Shown: positions 45,539-54,348, counted from the stretch's first letter. The stretch: 64,000 nt of DNA from Spirochaetota bacterium (GCA_016929135.1 JAFGJK010000113.1:16490-80489); one strand, 5' to 3'. The notes: generated by a model from the letters alone, not told the origin. Numbers and translations are program-made.

Positions 45539-46408
45539 ATGTGGAACATATTCCGGTACGGTCCGACGAGGCGCATGGTGAGGGTGATGATCGCCCTCTC
45601 CTGGCCCACCATACGCTTCGGGAAGGCCTGGAGCAACAAGCCGGTGCTGAAATGGCTCATCAGGCCCTTTTTTAAGAGGCCCCACAACGAGGTCACCTCG
45701 ATCCCCATCAACGAGAGGCTGGAGCTTCCGGGGAGCGTGCCGGTCCCCCTCAGGGTGGTGGAGCGGCTGGTGGCGGGCATTGAGGACCGATTCATCCTGC
45801 ACGAGTGCATCTGCCGCGGCCACATGCAGTGCGAGAACCATCCCCGGGACATCGGCTGCATCGCCCTGGGCCCGGCGACCTCGCGCATGCACCCCTCCCA
45901 CGGCAGGAGGGTCAGCGCCGATGAGGCGGTGGCCCACGTACGGCGCGCCGCGAAGGCCGGCCTGGTGGCCAATCTGGCCCACGTCTGGATCGATCCCCTG
46001 GCATTCGGCACCAGGTTCAGGGACCTCCTGTTCATCTGCTTCTGCGACGACTGCTGCTGCCTCTACCGGAGGCACATGACCGACCGCGGTCCCACCCTGG
46101 CAAAGGCGTACAGGAAAATACCGGGCATCTCAATAGAGACCGACGGAGACCTCTGCAACGGCTGCGGCGAATGCGTGAAGTCCTGCTTCCTGGGGGAAAT
46201 CCGCATCGTGGACGGTAAAGCGGTGACAGACCTGGAGGCCTGCGCCGGGTGCGGGCAGTGCGTCCCGGCCTGCGCCAGGGGCGCCAGGAAGCTCGTGATC
46301 CCCGGCGAGGAGGAGCTGTACGAGAGGGTGATCTCCCGGGTGCATGAGATGTCCCGGGTGCCGGTGCGCGCAGTCCCGGCGGCAGGATGGCAAAGGGCCG
46401 GGGGATAG
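45539..46408 (+). CDS. Cysteine-rich 4Fe-4S protein, cassette gene 3
   Basis: A 289-residue paralogue of cassette gene 1. HECICRGHMQCENHPRDIGC near 90-109, LLFICFCDDCCCLYRRH near 163-179, and two ferredoxin motifs CNGCGECVKSCFLGEI and CAGCGQCVPACARGAR near 204-250. Extended tail of 38 residues. It overlaps nothing; starts 4 bp after the membrane gene with GGAGAAG upstream. Same order of Cys clusters as the paralogue, so both likely act on the same or related substrates. Confidence 0.88.
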   Translation: MWNIFRYGPTRRMVRVMIALSWPTIRFGKAWSNKPVLKWLIRPFFKRPHNEVTSIPINERLELPGSVPVPLRVVERLVAGIEDRFILHECICRGHMQCENHPRDIGCIALGPATSRMHPSHGRRVSADEAVAHVRRAAKAGLVANLAHVWIDPLAFGTRFRDLLFICFCDDCCCLYRRHMTDRGPTLAKAYRKIPGISIETDGDLCNGCGECVKSCFLGEIRIVDGKAVTDLEACAGCGQCVPACARGARKLVIPGEEELYERVISRVHEMSRVPVRAVPAAGWQRAGG

Positions 46409-46437
46409 GAGAGGGGAGATGATCCCGACCGTCGCAC

Positions 46438-46492
46438 ATGTCATTCCCGCGAAACTTGTCCCCGCGGAAGCAGGGAGCGGGAATCCATTATG
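46438..46492. repeat. REP-like palindromic repeat, family 2, copy 3
   Basis: TGTCATTCCCGCGAAAC ... AGCGGGAATCCA, arms GTCATTCCCG and CGGGAATCC, with CCCGCGG internal symmetry. Same family as copies at 23868 and 38967. Confidence 0.6.
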
Positions 46493-46589
46493 ATACGACA
46501 ACATTCATCGAATCAAGATAGGTGCCGGCTTCAGCAGCCGAAAAGACATGATAGAAGATCCATACTCTTCTGTTCAGCTAAGCCCCGGC

Positions 46590-47501
46590 TCAGTACTTCT
46601 GCAGGCTCTTGGCGATCCCGCGGTAGACGCTGTTGAACTCGCGCGTCACGGTCTCGTTCGATGTTTCCGTGAGCCCGGCGATGTACCGCCGAAAGGCCTC
46701 CACGGCGCCCCCGCCCTGCATCTTCCCAGAGGTGTAGGAGGGGTTGTCCGACTGCCTGGCCACGTGGATGGTGACGATGCTATCCCTGCCGTCGAAGAGG
46801 GTTATGACGCAGTCGACGCTGGGGCTTACGTCCTGGCCGATGCTGGCGAACTGGCAGACCCCCCGGAAGGAGCCGTCGGCGCTCTCGATGTAGCGCGGCG
46901 CCGTGACGGCAAGCCAGGCGGCGTTCACCGGGGGGAGCTCCACGGCCCGGTCCGGCGGTATCCCGGCGACGCTCCGCTCGGCATAGACCATCCTGATCAT
47001 GGCGATGGAGTCTTTTGAATCGTCCGTGTACGAGGAGAGCCTCGTAAAACCCACGCCGCGGATATCGTAGCCGCCGCCACTGCCGAAGCCCACGTAGGTC
47101 TCGTCCACCAGGACGCTCATGTCGTCCTTCACCCATTGCTCCACCTTCCCTCTGCCCCAGGAGGCCGGGTAGCTGAAGCGAATGCGGAATTCCGGCTCGC
47201 TGTGGGTGAGCGTCGCCGGGGCCCTGAATTCCGTCAGGTAACGGTCGAAGCACCACCCGGTCTCGCCTGCGGCGGTCCTGACCTTCACCCAGCAGCCGCC
47301 GGCGCCGCCGATGGTCTCTCCCCTCCCCTTCTCGATGAGTGCCAGCTTCTCGCCGGCCTGGAGGTTCCGGACGATCGCCCCCTTTGTCGAGGGCTCGCTT
47401 CGGAGCCTCAGGTTCGACGCCGACGGCATCAGGAACTGGTCGGCAATAAGGCCGCAGAGCGGCAGGATGAGCGCGCAGAGGACAAGGGCGATTTTCTTCA
47501 T
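46590..47501 (-). CDS. Exported protein with SH3-like domain
   Basis: A 303-residue precursor. Signal peptide MKKIALVLCALILPLCGLIA, then an SH3 domain ASNLRLRSEPSTKGAIVRNL, GGCWVKVRTAAGETGWCF (about 30-90), which is typical of peptidoglycan-binding or bacterial SH3b. The following 190 residues are beta-rich with no family match. GGGGGTT near the ATG. Function likely at the cell wall or envelope. Confidence 0.85.
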   Translation of the reverse strand: MKKIALVLCALILPLCGLIADQFLMPSASNLRLRSEPSTKGAIVRNLQAGEKLALIEKGRGETIGGAGGCWVKVRTAAGETGWCFDRYLTEFRAPATLTHSEPEFRIRFSYPASWGRGKVEQWVKDDMSVLVDETYVGFGSGGGYDIRGVGFTRLSSYTDDSKDSIAMIRMVYAERSVAGIPPDRAVELPPVNAAWLAVTAPRYIESADGSFRGVCQFASIGQDVSPSVDCVITLFDGRDSIVTIHVARQSDNPSYTSGKMQGGGAVEAFRRYIAGLTETSNETVTREFNSVYRGIAKSLQKY

Positions 47502-47632
47502 GACGGAACCCCCGGGGAATGGAGAATCCTTCCTGAGAATACATGGACCGCCGGCGAAATCAAGAAAAAACCGCCCCCCGGAGGCGAAAATCCTAATCCT
47601 CGCACCTGGGGGGCGTCGCCGACGCTTTTTGC

Positions 47633-47661
47633 TTGCCATGGAAGGGCCTTTTCGGTATCAT
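47633..47661 (+). promoter_or_regulatory. Promoter of the DUF763 gene, near-leaderless
   Basis: TTGCCA at 47633-47638 and TATCAT at 47656-47661 with exactly 17 bp between. The ATG of the gene is 10 bp after the -10 box, so the transcript would have almost no leader and there is no ribosome binding site. Confidence 0.6.
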
Positions 47662-47670
47662 ACATACACG

Positions 47671-48897
47671 ATGAATCGCACCGGCTACACTGACCTCCCC
47701 CTGCACGGCGGCCGGGTTCCCCAATGGCTGGCGGAGCGCATGGCCAGGCTCGGCGGCGCCGTCGTCGAGGCCATCGTGGAGGATTACGGCAGGAAGGAGG
47801 TGCTGCGCCGCCTTTCCGATCCCTTCTGGTTCCAGGCCTTCGGCGCCCTCCTGGGAATGGACTGGCATTCCTCGGGGATCACCACCTCGGTGATGGGAGC
47901 GCTGAAGCGGGCCCTCCATCACTCTTCCGCCAGGCTGGGAATCTACATCTGCGGCGGCAGGGGGCGCCACTCCAGGAACACCCCGCGCGAGCTCCTGGCG
48001 GTGGCCGAGGGGACCGGCCTGGACGGCGACGGGCTGGTACGCTGCAGCAGGCTCAGCGCCCGGGTGGACAACAACGCGATGCAGGACGGGTATCAGCTCT
48101 ACCAGCACTCCTTCATCGTCACCGAGGAGGGGGACTGGGCCGTGGTCCAGCAGGGGATGAACACCGTTACGGGACTCGCCCGCCGGTACCACTGGCTCTC
48201 CAGCTCGGTGCGCTCCTTCGTGGAGGAGCCCCACGCATCGATCTACGGAGAGAACCAGGGGACGATCCTGAATCTGGTGGACCGGAGGGCCGGCCTTGCC
48301 AGGAAGGGGATTGCCGATCTGGCCTCCGAGCGGCCGGAGAAGACCCTGGACGAGGTGAGGAGGCTGGTGATGCCGGCGCACCACGACGTGCGGCCCGGCG
48401 ACGTGAACATGAAGCGCCTGGGAGCCGCCCTGGCCCTGGCCTACGAACGGGACCTCCGGGACTTCGAGTCGCTCCTCCTCCTTGAGGGCGTGGGGCCCAG
48501 GACGGTACAGTCCCTGGCCCTGGTGAGCGAGGCGATCCACGGCACGCCCATACGCTTCAGCGACCCGGCGCGCTTCTCCTTCGCCCACGGCGGCAAGGAC
48601 GGCCACCCCTTCCCGGTGAAGCTCTCGGTCTACGACGAGACGATCCAGTTCATGGAGAAGACCGTCTCCAGGGCCAGGATCGGAATCGCCGATCGGCAGC
48701 GGGCCCTCAGGAGCCTGGCGGAGAACCTGGAGCGCATCGAGCAATTCAACGAGCCGGAGGCGCACTTCGGCCAGGCCATGATGAAGGAGCGGCGCGAATC
48801 CGCCCGCTACGGCGGCAGGACCGCCTTCGATGACCGGAAGAGAAAGAAAAGGAAACCGAAGGGACCCGACGATTCCGGCCAGATGAACCTCTTCTGA
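47671..48897 (+). CDS. DUF763 domain protein
   Basis: A 408-residue cytoplasmic protein of the DUF763 family. Landmarks: LPLHGGRVPQWLAERMARLG near 9-28, LGMDWHSSGITTSVMGALKR near 63-82, ICGGRGRHSRNTP, and YQHSFIVTEEGDWAVVQQGM. Function unknown; a nucleic-acid processing role is proposed because it is widespread in archaea and thermophiles. A longer frame opens at 47311 but is an overlap with the antisense SH3 gene; ATG 47671 is the start. Confidence 0.9.
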   Translation: MNRTGYTDLPLHGGRVPQWLAERMARLGGAVVEAIVEDYGRKEVLRRLSDPFWFQAFGALLGMDWHSSGITTSVMGALKRALHHSSARLGIYICGGRGRHSRNTPRELLAVAEGTGLDGDGLVRCSRLSARVDNNAMQDGYQLYQHSFIVTEEGDWAVVQQGMNTVTGLARRYHWLSSSVRSFVEEPHASIYGENQGTILNLVDRRAGLARKGIADLASERPEKTLDEVRRLVMPAHHDVRPGDVNMKRLGAALALAYERDLRDFESLLLLEGVGPRTVQSLALVSEAIHGTPIRFSDPARFSFAHGGKDGHPFPVKLSVYDETIQFMEKTVSRARIGIADRQRALRSLAENLERIEQFNEPEAHFGQAMMKERRESARYGGRTAFDDRKRKKRKPKGPDDSGQMNLF

Positions 48898-48975
48898 CTT
48901 CACCGCGGCATCGTTGCACTGAGCATACTCCTCGCGGTGTGCGAGCGGTACCGGACAAAAAAACAAAAAAGTGTA

Positions 48976-49003
48976 TTGTCACGATGCACATATCGTGTAT
49001 TAT
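48976..49003 (+). promoter_or_regulatory. Promoter with palindromic operator, outer-membrane paralogue 2
   Basis: TTGTCA at 48976-48981 and TATTAT at 48998-49003 with 16-bp spacer. CACGAT at 48980-48985 and ATCGTG at 48992-48997 make an inverted repeat overlapping both boxes and the spacer, a typical operator position. Confidence 0.5.
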
Positions 49004-49051
49004 GACGGCATTATCGCATTCCCTCTCCTTGATAGGTTCGGTGGGTGACGG

Positions 49052-49969
49052 ATGAGACGATGTACGAACACGGCAATCATTTGTGCCGCAGCGATTCTTT
49101 TCATTTTGCCCGCGGCACGGGAGGCCCGGGGCGCGGGCCTGAGCGTCGGCGCCAACTCCTTTTACGCCTGGTGGTCGCCGTCGTTCAAGGACTTCTTCAC
49201 CAACAGGACCGCCATCTTCCATCCGGCGATACGGCCCTACAACGTGCGCTTCGATTTGCACCCATCGTTTCTGGTGGGACCGAGCCTGTCGCTGTCGCTC
49301 CCGGCCGGGTTCACCCTCAACGCCGTGTTCCTCTGGAGCAGCTGGTACCATGCGGAGTCGACCATCACAAACGGTACATACACAGGAGGGTGTTTCATAG
49401 ATGCCTACAGGCTGGACATCCAAAAATGGGACCTGGACGTTAATCTGAACTATGCCCTGACCGATTACCTGAAGCTGTTCATGGGGATGAAGCACCAGGG
49501 GTACACCTTTGATTATTCCGGCACTCAATTGTCGACTTCAACAATCACCCCCTATTACGGGAAGGTCTATTTCCGGGGGGTGGGGCCGGGACTGGGGATA
49601 AGCCTCAACATCAATCTTGCCGGCCCACTGTTTCTTCTGACGAACCTGTCAACGCTGTATCTCTATTCTGCCGACAGGATGCATTTCGTCGCCACGACCC
49701 ACCTGCAGTGGGCGTACCATGTCGTCGGCTTCAACGGCACCGTGTCGCTTGCCTGGTATATCGAGCCGGCGTCGTTGACGGTGTCCCTGGGATTCCGCTA
49801 CCAGTACCTGTGCTACTACCTGTGGGACAGCAGGACCAATGACTGGTTCTACACCGCTGCGGTTGCCGGTCCGGTAAGAGGAAACCGCAGCATACTGACC
49901 AGCGACGACCACTTCTACGGCATCACCCTGTCGGCGGTGTACAGCTTCAATTTCGGTGGCGACGACTAG
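49052..49969 (+). CDS. Outer-membrane beta-barrel protein, paralogue 2
   Basis: A 305-residue precursor with a signal peptide ending REARG|AGL. The mature N-terminus VGANSFYAWWSPSFKDFFT, mid-section VNLNYALTDYLKLFMGMKHQ and the end FYGITLSAVYSFNFGGDD parallel the protein encoded at 20065-20970 (WFAWWNP; LKFFVGFKYQ; FYGVMVSAVYNF). The pattern of aromatic girdle residues predicts a beta-barrel. Substrate unknown. A promoter with an operator lies upstream; no closely linked partner gene. Confidence 0.8.
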   Translation: MRRCTNTAIICAAAILFILPAAREARGAGLSVGANSFYAWWSPSFKDFFTNRTAIFHPAIRPYNVRFDLHPSFLVGPSLSLSLPAGFTLNAVFLWSSWYHAESTITNGTYTGGCFIDAYRLDIQKWDLDVNLNYALTDYLKLFMGMKHQGYTFDYSGTQLSTSTITPYYGKVYFRGVGPGLGISLNINLAGPLFLLTNLSTLYLYSADRMHFVATTHLQWAYHVVGFNGTVSLAWYIEPASLTVSLGFRYQYLCYYLWDSRTNDWFYTAAVAGPVRGNRSILTSDDHFYGITLSAVYSFNFGGDD

Positions 49970-49992
49970 GTGAGAATGCCTCAAGGGGACGG

Positions 49993-50559
49993 TCACCGCC
50001 GCCCCCTGTCTCCCCCGCCCCGCATCTCCCGGAAGACCGAGCGAATCCGCCTCCAGAACTCGTCGCGGTCGATCTCCCTCCCCAGGTACTCGCCCAGGAC
50101 CCGCTTCATCGCCGGTGAGAAGGCGGCCCAGTATTTTTTCTGCCACCCCGGGGGGAAGGAGGCCGCCTTCTCCGGCGGCATGGTCCCCTCGCTGAAGGCG
50201 ACGAACTGGTCCAGCATCGCGAAGAGCACCTCCAGGGGAATCCGCCGGTGCAGCGGCATCTCCGGCGGGGCCATCTGGTCCACCACCCTTCTCAATTCCT
50301 CCGGAGACATTTCGGGATTGTACTGCAGGGCCAGGTCGGCCACAAGCCGCCGGGCGGTCCCCTTCAGGTTGCGCTGTGTCAGGCCGATGTCCCGCTTGAT
50401 CTGTTCCGCCATGTCCAGGGCCAGCTTGCGCACGTTGATGCGGCCGCCGATATTTCTTTTTCGCTCATTCATGAGCTCCTGAAGCTCCTGCAGCTCCGCG
50501 GGGCTCGCACTCTGCATGAAATCGTCCAGGATTCTCTGAAGCTCATCATCTCTCGGCAT
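49993..50559 (-). CDS. Hypothetical protein (188 aa)
   Basis: A helical soluble protein without signal peptide: LQRILDDFMQSASPAELQEL at the start, NIGGRINVRKLALDMAEQIK, and FREMRGGGDRGRR at the end. AAAGGA lies upstream of the ATG. No family recognised. Convergent with outer-membrane paralogue 2. Confidence 0.65.
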   Translation of the reverse strand: MPRDDELQRILDDFMQSASPAELQELQELMNERKRNIGGRINVRKLALDMAEQIKRDIGLTQRNLKGTARRLVADLALQYNPEMSPEELRRVVDQMAPPEMPLHRRIPLEVLFAMLDQFVAFSEGTMPPEKAASFPPGWQKKYWAAFSPAMKRVLGEYLGREIDRDEFWRRIRSVFREMRGGGDRGRR

Positions 50560-50738
50560 GATATCAGTCCTTTATTCCAAGCGTCCGGGGGCTTGATTCT
50601 CTTTTGTGACCCGGACCTGCGATCGCCGCGGTGAAGTCGCGCCGGGGCATGATGGCACCACCCCTTCAGGAACACGGGCACTCTGCGCCCCCGCATGGAA
50701 TCGCTGCGCGGGAAATCATGCCGGCGCTTTCCAGGAAG

Positions 50739-51539
50739 TCAACGCGTTTTCCGCAGAACCTGTTCCGTGGAGCCCCGTCGATAGAATCCTCCCCGGAGCG
50801 CCTGCAGCGCAAGGGCAAGGGCCAGTACCGCGAGCCCCGAGGCGGCCGCCGCCGCCACCGGCAGCGTCTCCTGACCCGTTTCCGAAAGCCGCCTGGCGAG
50901 TATCCCCCCCATTGCCCAGGCGACGGCGAGAGAGTACGCCGGGTCCCTGAAACGGACCAGCACCGCCAGTGCCACCAGGGTGCATACCGTCACTGCCACA
51001 GCCGAAATCGCCAGGCCCGCGGGGCCAAAGACGTCCCACCGGAGACTCGCGGCCGCGGCAGCTGCGTTCGCCGCCGCGGCGACGGAAATCCAGCCCAGGT
51101 AGATTCCGAAGGGGGCGTGGAGGAAAAAACGCTGCGACAGCGGGGCCGGCTCGGCAACCTTCAGCCCCGCATAGATGAGCACCAGTGTTGCCAGGAGCCC
51201 CAGCATCACCAGCAGCGAGAGCACCGGGTATCGGTAATGCCAGGCGAAGATCCACGAAGCGTTAAGGAGCGAAGAGAGGGCGAAAAGTGCCCCGGGCCCC
51301 TTTGCGTAACCGGCGCCGCCGCCCCGTCCCGCCTGTATGACCCCCTGCAGGGCAGAAGCGCCGAGCAGCAGATAGATCACGCCCCAGATGGAAAAGGTGT
51401 AGCCCGCGGGGACCACCGGGTTCGGGTAGAGGTCCGATATCGCCCCGGTGGTCATTCCGTTGATGGGGAGCGCGCCGGCGCAGACGTTCACGGCCGCCAT
51501 GACAAAAAAGGCCGCCAGGTTGACGAGCGCCGTCCTCAC
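50739..51539 (-). CDS. TspO/MBR-type tryptophan-rich membrane protein
   Basis: A 266-residue membrane protein, longer than the usual 160-aa TspO. TFSIWGVIYLLLGASALQGV near 48-67, NASWIFAWHYRY near 92-103 and FGIYLGWISVAAAA near 145-158 fit the TspO fold, which binds porphyrins or sterols. The C-terminal 90 residues continue with further hydrophobic segments. GTG start overlaps the preceding nitroreductase stop (GTGA), so it is coupled. Operon: DUF2804, nitroreductase, TspO. Confidence 0.85.
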   Translation of the reverse strand: MRTALVNLAAFFVMAAVNVCAGALPINGMTTGAISDLYPNPVVPAGYTFSIWGVIYLLLGASALQGVIQAGRGGGAGYAKGPGALFALSSLLNASWIFAWHYRYPVLSLLVMLGLLATLVLIYAGLKVAEPAPLSQRFFLHAPFGIYLGWISVAAAANAAAAAASLRWDVFGPAGLAISAVAVTVCTLVALAVLVRFRDPAYSLAVAWAMGGILARRLSETGQETLPVAAAAASGLAVLALALALQALRGGFYRRGSTEQVLRKTR

Positions 51540-52051
51540 AATCCCCGCACCATCTCCCCCAAGGGCTTCCGGGGGGTGAGCCGGGGATGCTCCGCCGCGT
51601 ACCCGACCGGCAGTATCGCCACCGGGACCTCCCCCGCCTCGGCACCGGCGATCGAAGCCACCGCGGCGTCGTCGAAGGAGCCGACCCAGACCGTGGAGAG
51701 CCCCGCCTCCTCCGCCGCCAGCATCGCGTAGGCGCAGGCGATGGTGGCGTCCTGGAGCGCGAAGAGGCGCTCACCCCTCTCGCCGTAGCGCCGGGCGGAG
51801 ACCGCGGGGAGCGCGAGGAAGACCGCCGCCACCGGCGCCTGGGCGATGAAGAGCTGCCCCATGGCCGCTTCGGCCAGACGGCGCAGTGCCCCCGGATCCC
51901 GTACCAAAACGATGCGGTAGGCCTGCAGGTTCCCCGCCGAGGGCGCGGTCATGGCGGTCTCCAGGACCAGGGAGAGGTCGCGCTCGTCGAGGGCGGTCGA
52001 TGAAAAACGCCTCACCGAACGCCGCTTCCTGCAGAGCTCCGCGAACTCCAT
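51536..52051 (-). CDS. Nitroreductase family protein
   Basis: A 171-residue flavoprotein of the nitroreductase family. RKRRSVRRFSSTALDERDL near 8-26 (FMN contact), TAPSAGNLQAYRIVLVRDP near 35-53, and FDDAAVASIAGAEAGEVPVA later match a short single-domain member. Electron donor NAD(P)H, substrate unknown. 1 bp after the DUF2804 stop; overlaps TspO by GTGA. Confidence 0.9.
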   Translation of the reverse strand: MEFAELCRKRRSVRRFSSTALDERDLSLVLETAMTAPSAGNLQAYRIVLVRDPGALRRLAEAAMGQLFIAQAPVAAVFLALPAVSARRYGERGERLFALQDATIACAYAMLAAEEAGLSTVWVGSFDDAAVASIAGAEAGEVPVAILPVGYAAEHPRLTPRKPLGEMVRGL

Positions 52052-52052
52052 G

Positions 52053-53075
52053 TCACCACCGGTTCATCACCTTTTCGGCGAATCCAAGGAAATTATTGAT
52101 TGAAATGACCTTCTTGTCGTCCAGGACCGCCTTGCCGGTGAAGCGGCCGAATACCTGATGCTGGTTCGACTTGATGAGCAGCAGGTTCGCGTTGGAGTAG
52201 CGGTCGATGATGGGGACGAAGTCCATCTCGAACCGGTCGTCGCTGCTGGAGAAGGTCCAGGGCTTGGTGAAGGAGTCCTCGGGGATGTGGAAGGTCACGT
52301 GCTCCAGCTTGTGGGCCTTTTTCTTGTAGAAGAGCATGTTCTCCGTGGCGGCCGAGGTGTCGCCGAAGCCGTAGCCGATGTTGAAGCCGAAGAGCTCCCC
52401 CTGCACCCGGCCGGAACCGGAGCCCCAGTACCAGGTATTGGAGTAGCTCCAGACACCGCGCCCCCAGTCCAGCACGCCGAATGAGTTTTTCGGATCGAAG
52501 GGGAAGCGGCGGTCGCCGAGGAAGAGCTCACCCTGCGCCTCCATGCAGTTCACCTTCTGGTTGTAGTAGAAGGCGTGCCTGTTCTGGGGGAAGGGGGTGG
52601 CGATCACCATGGTGTCCATATCCTCGGGCTGCTTCAACCGGATCGTCCCCTTCAGGGGGACGCCACCGCTGAAATCCGGACAGTCCACGGTGAGGGTGCG
52701 TAATCCCTTCTCCCTGGCATAGGCGATGGAAATCGCCTTGTTCCGGAAGGCCACGTCCCCCTCTTTCGAGGTAGCTGGCATCCTGAAGGCGCCCATGGGG
52801 AAGGGGGTCATCACCGTTTTCGTGATCTCCTGCGGCTTCAGGAAATCGAAGAGTGTCACGGCGATGAAGCCCATGTACCCGTTGTCCGCCACCGTGAGGC
52901 CGATGCCGTGGTCCTCCGCGAGGACGCAGTAGTAGTCCCACTCCTTGAGCCTGAACTTCGGCGCCCTCACGGCCGTGCGGTCGTATGCCAGGATGAGGTC
53001 CCTGGCCCAGCCGCGCTGCCGCAGCTCCCCATTCTCGTCAAGCAGCTCCGATGCCCTGGTTATTTCGTTCTGCAT
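52053..53075 (-). CDS. DUF2804 protein
   Basis: A 340-residue cytoplasmic protein. Motifs: LKEWDYYCVLAEDHGIGLTV near 43-62, NGYMGFIAVTLFDF near 65-78, WYWGSGSGRVQGELFGFNIG near 213-232, then FTGKAVLDDKKVISINNFLG. DUF2804 members are distantly related to lipocalin-like or dioxygenase folds, without assigned activity. First gene of an operon with a nitroreductase and TspO. AGAGGG upstream of ATG. Confidence 0.88.
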   Translation of the reverse strand: MQNEITRASELLDENGELRQRGWARDLILAYDRTAVRAPKFRLKEWDYYCVLAEDHGIGLTVADNGYMGFIAVTLFDFLKPQEITKTVMTPFPMGAFRMPATSKEGDVAFRNKAISIAYAREKGLRTLTVDCPDFSGGVPLKGTIRLKQPEDMDTMVIATPFPQNRHAFYYNQKVNCMEAQGELFLGDRRFPFDPKNSFGVLDWGRGVWSYSNTWYWGSGSGRVQGELFGFNIGYGFGDTSAATENMLFYKKKAHKLEHVTFHIPEDSFTKPWTFSSSDDRFEMDFVPIIDRYSNANLLLIKSNQHQVFGRFTGKAVLDDKKVISINNFLGFAEKVMNRW

Positions 53076-53295
53076 GTCAATTCACCCTCTACCGCGCCGA
53101 GGCGCTTATTTTTTTCCCCTCATGCCGATCCGCGTATCGACACCGCCCACGCCGCGAGGACCTCCGTCACTCCTCTCGCTGTCACGGTCCGGAAATCACG
53201 CGCGGTCCCGTTCCACGGCGGCCCGCCGCCGGCAGACCCGTACCGATCACTGTTGTGTGTAAATTGTATACCCATGGCGCCGTACCGGTCAACAC

Positions 53296-53337
53296 AAAAA
53301 GCCGGCGCTGCGGGAAAGTCGTCAGCCCCCTGCCGGC
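53296..53337 (-). terminator. Terminator of the ankyrin lipoprotein gene
   Basis: On the minus strand GCCGGC (53332-53337) pairs with GCCGGC (53301-53306) through a long loop with internal GGGG/CCCG complementarity, followed by TTTTT (53296-53300). It starts at the stop codon of the minus-strand gene. Confidence 0.6.
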
Positions 53338-54348
53338 CTATCTCTTTTTCTGCAGGGATCCGATCATCTTCGCCACGGCGGCGTGGTTGTGCTTTATGGC
53401 GTATTCCACGGCTGAATCGTCGTGCCCGTCCCTGCTGTTCACGTTGGCACCCGATTCGATGAGGAGTCTCACCGCCGCCTCGTGCCCCTTCGCCGCGGCG
53501 TACATGAGCGGCGTCCTCCTGAGGTCATTCTCTGCGTTCACCTCAGCCCCCTTGTCGATGAGGAGCTTCATGATCTCGGTGTTCCCAAGGCCCGAGGCGT
53601 ACATGAGGGCCGATTTCCCCTCCGCCGGGCGTTTCACCGGCCTGGCCATCTTCTTCACCCCCCGGCCGTTGTTGTAGAACTGCTGGAGATCGCTGAGGTA
53701 GAGCACGCTGGTGCTGGCACCGCTTTTCAGCAGCGCCCGTACCATCTCCACCCTGCCGCCGATCACCGCGCGCATCAGCGCCGTCTTCCCGGTGGTGTCG
53801 AAAAGGTCCGGATTGGCCCCAAGCTCCACCAGGGCCTGCACCGTCTCCCCCTTTTCGTTGTCCGATGCCCATATCAGCGCCGAGAGGCCGGCGGCATCCT
53901 GCCCGTTGACGTCGGCGCCCCGCCTGACAAGCTCCCGCACCACCTCGGTGTAACCCGCCGCGGCCGCGTAGGTGAGGGCGGTGCGCCCGCCGCAATCGGC
54001 CGCATCCGGCGTCGCCCCCCTGTCCAGGAGCATGCGGGTCACCTCCAGCCTCCCCTCATAGGCCGCACGCATCAGGGAGGTTGCCCCCATCCTGTCCGCC
54101 CTTTTCACGTCGGCCCCCTTCTCAATGAGAAACTGGACGATGTCGACGCTGCCGGCCCTGGCGGCGAGCATCAGCGGGGTTCTTCCCGCTTCATCCAACG
54201 TCTCCACGGGGATTCCGCCCTTCACGAGCTCCTTCACCTGGGCCGTATCGCCCCGCCGGGCAGCATCAAAGAGCCTCATGTCGTCGGACCTGCACCCCCA
54301 GGTGAATACACAAAGTGCTATGCAGAATGCGGGAATTGCTCGTTTCAT
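53338..54348 (-). CDS. Ankyrin repeat lipoprotein
   Basis: A 336-residue precursor with a lipobox (LCVFTWGC, Cys near 19) and eight or nine ankyrin repeats: FDAARRGDTAQVKELVKGGI, GRTPLMLAARAGSVDIVQFL, GKTALMRAVIGGRVEMVRAL, RTPLMYAAAKGHEAAVRLLI. Lipid-anchored periplasmic protein-interaction scaffold. ATG 54348 is the second codon of the TTG frame opening and has AGGAGAG 5 bp upstream. Paralogous in type to the ankyrin gene at 34631 but not a close copy. Confidence 0.9.
   Translation of the reverse strand: MKRAIPAFCIALCVFTWGCRSDDMRLFDAARRGDTAQVKELVKGGIPVETLDEAGRTPLMLAARAGSVDIVQFLIEKGADVKRADRMGATSLMRAAYEGRLEVTRMLLDRGATPDAADCGGRTALTYAAAAGYTEVVRELVRRGADVNGQDAAGLSALIWASDNEKGETVQALVELGANPDLFDTTGKTALMRAVIGGRVEMVRALLKSGASTSVLYLSDLQQFYNNGRGVKKMARPVKRPAEGKSALMYASGLGNTEIMKLLIDKGAEVNAENDLRRTPLMYAAAKGHEAAVRLLIESGANVNSRDGHDDSAVEYAIKHNHAAVAKMIGSLQKKR

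Noticed and set aside
47593..48966. 457-codon minus-strand frame opposite DUF763
   Set aside because: Antisense shadow; low-complexity product.
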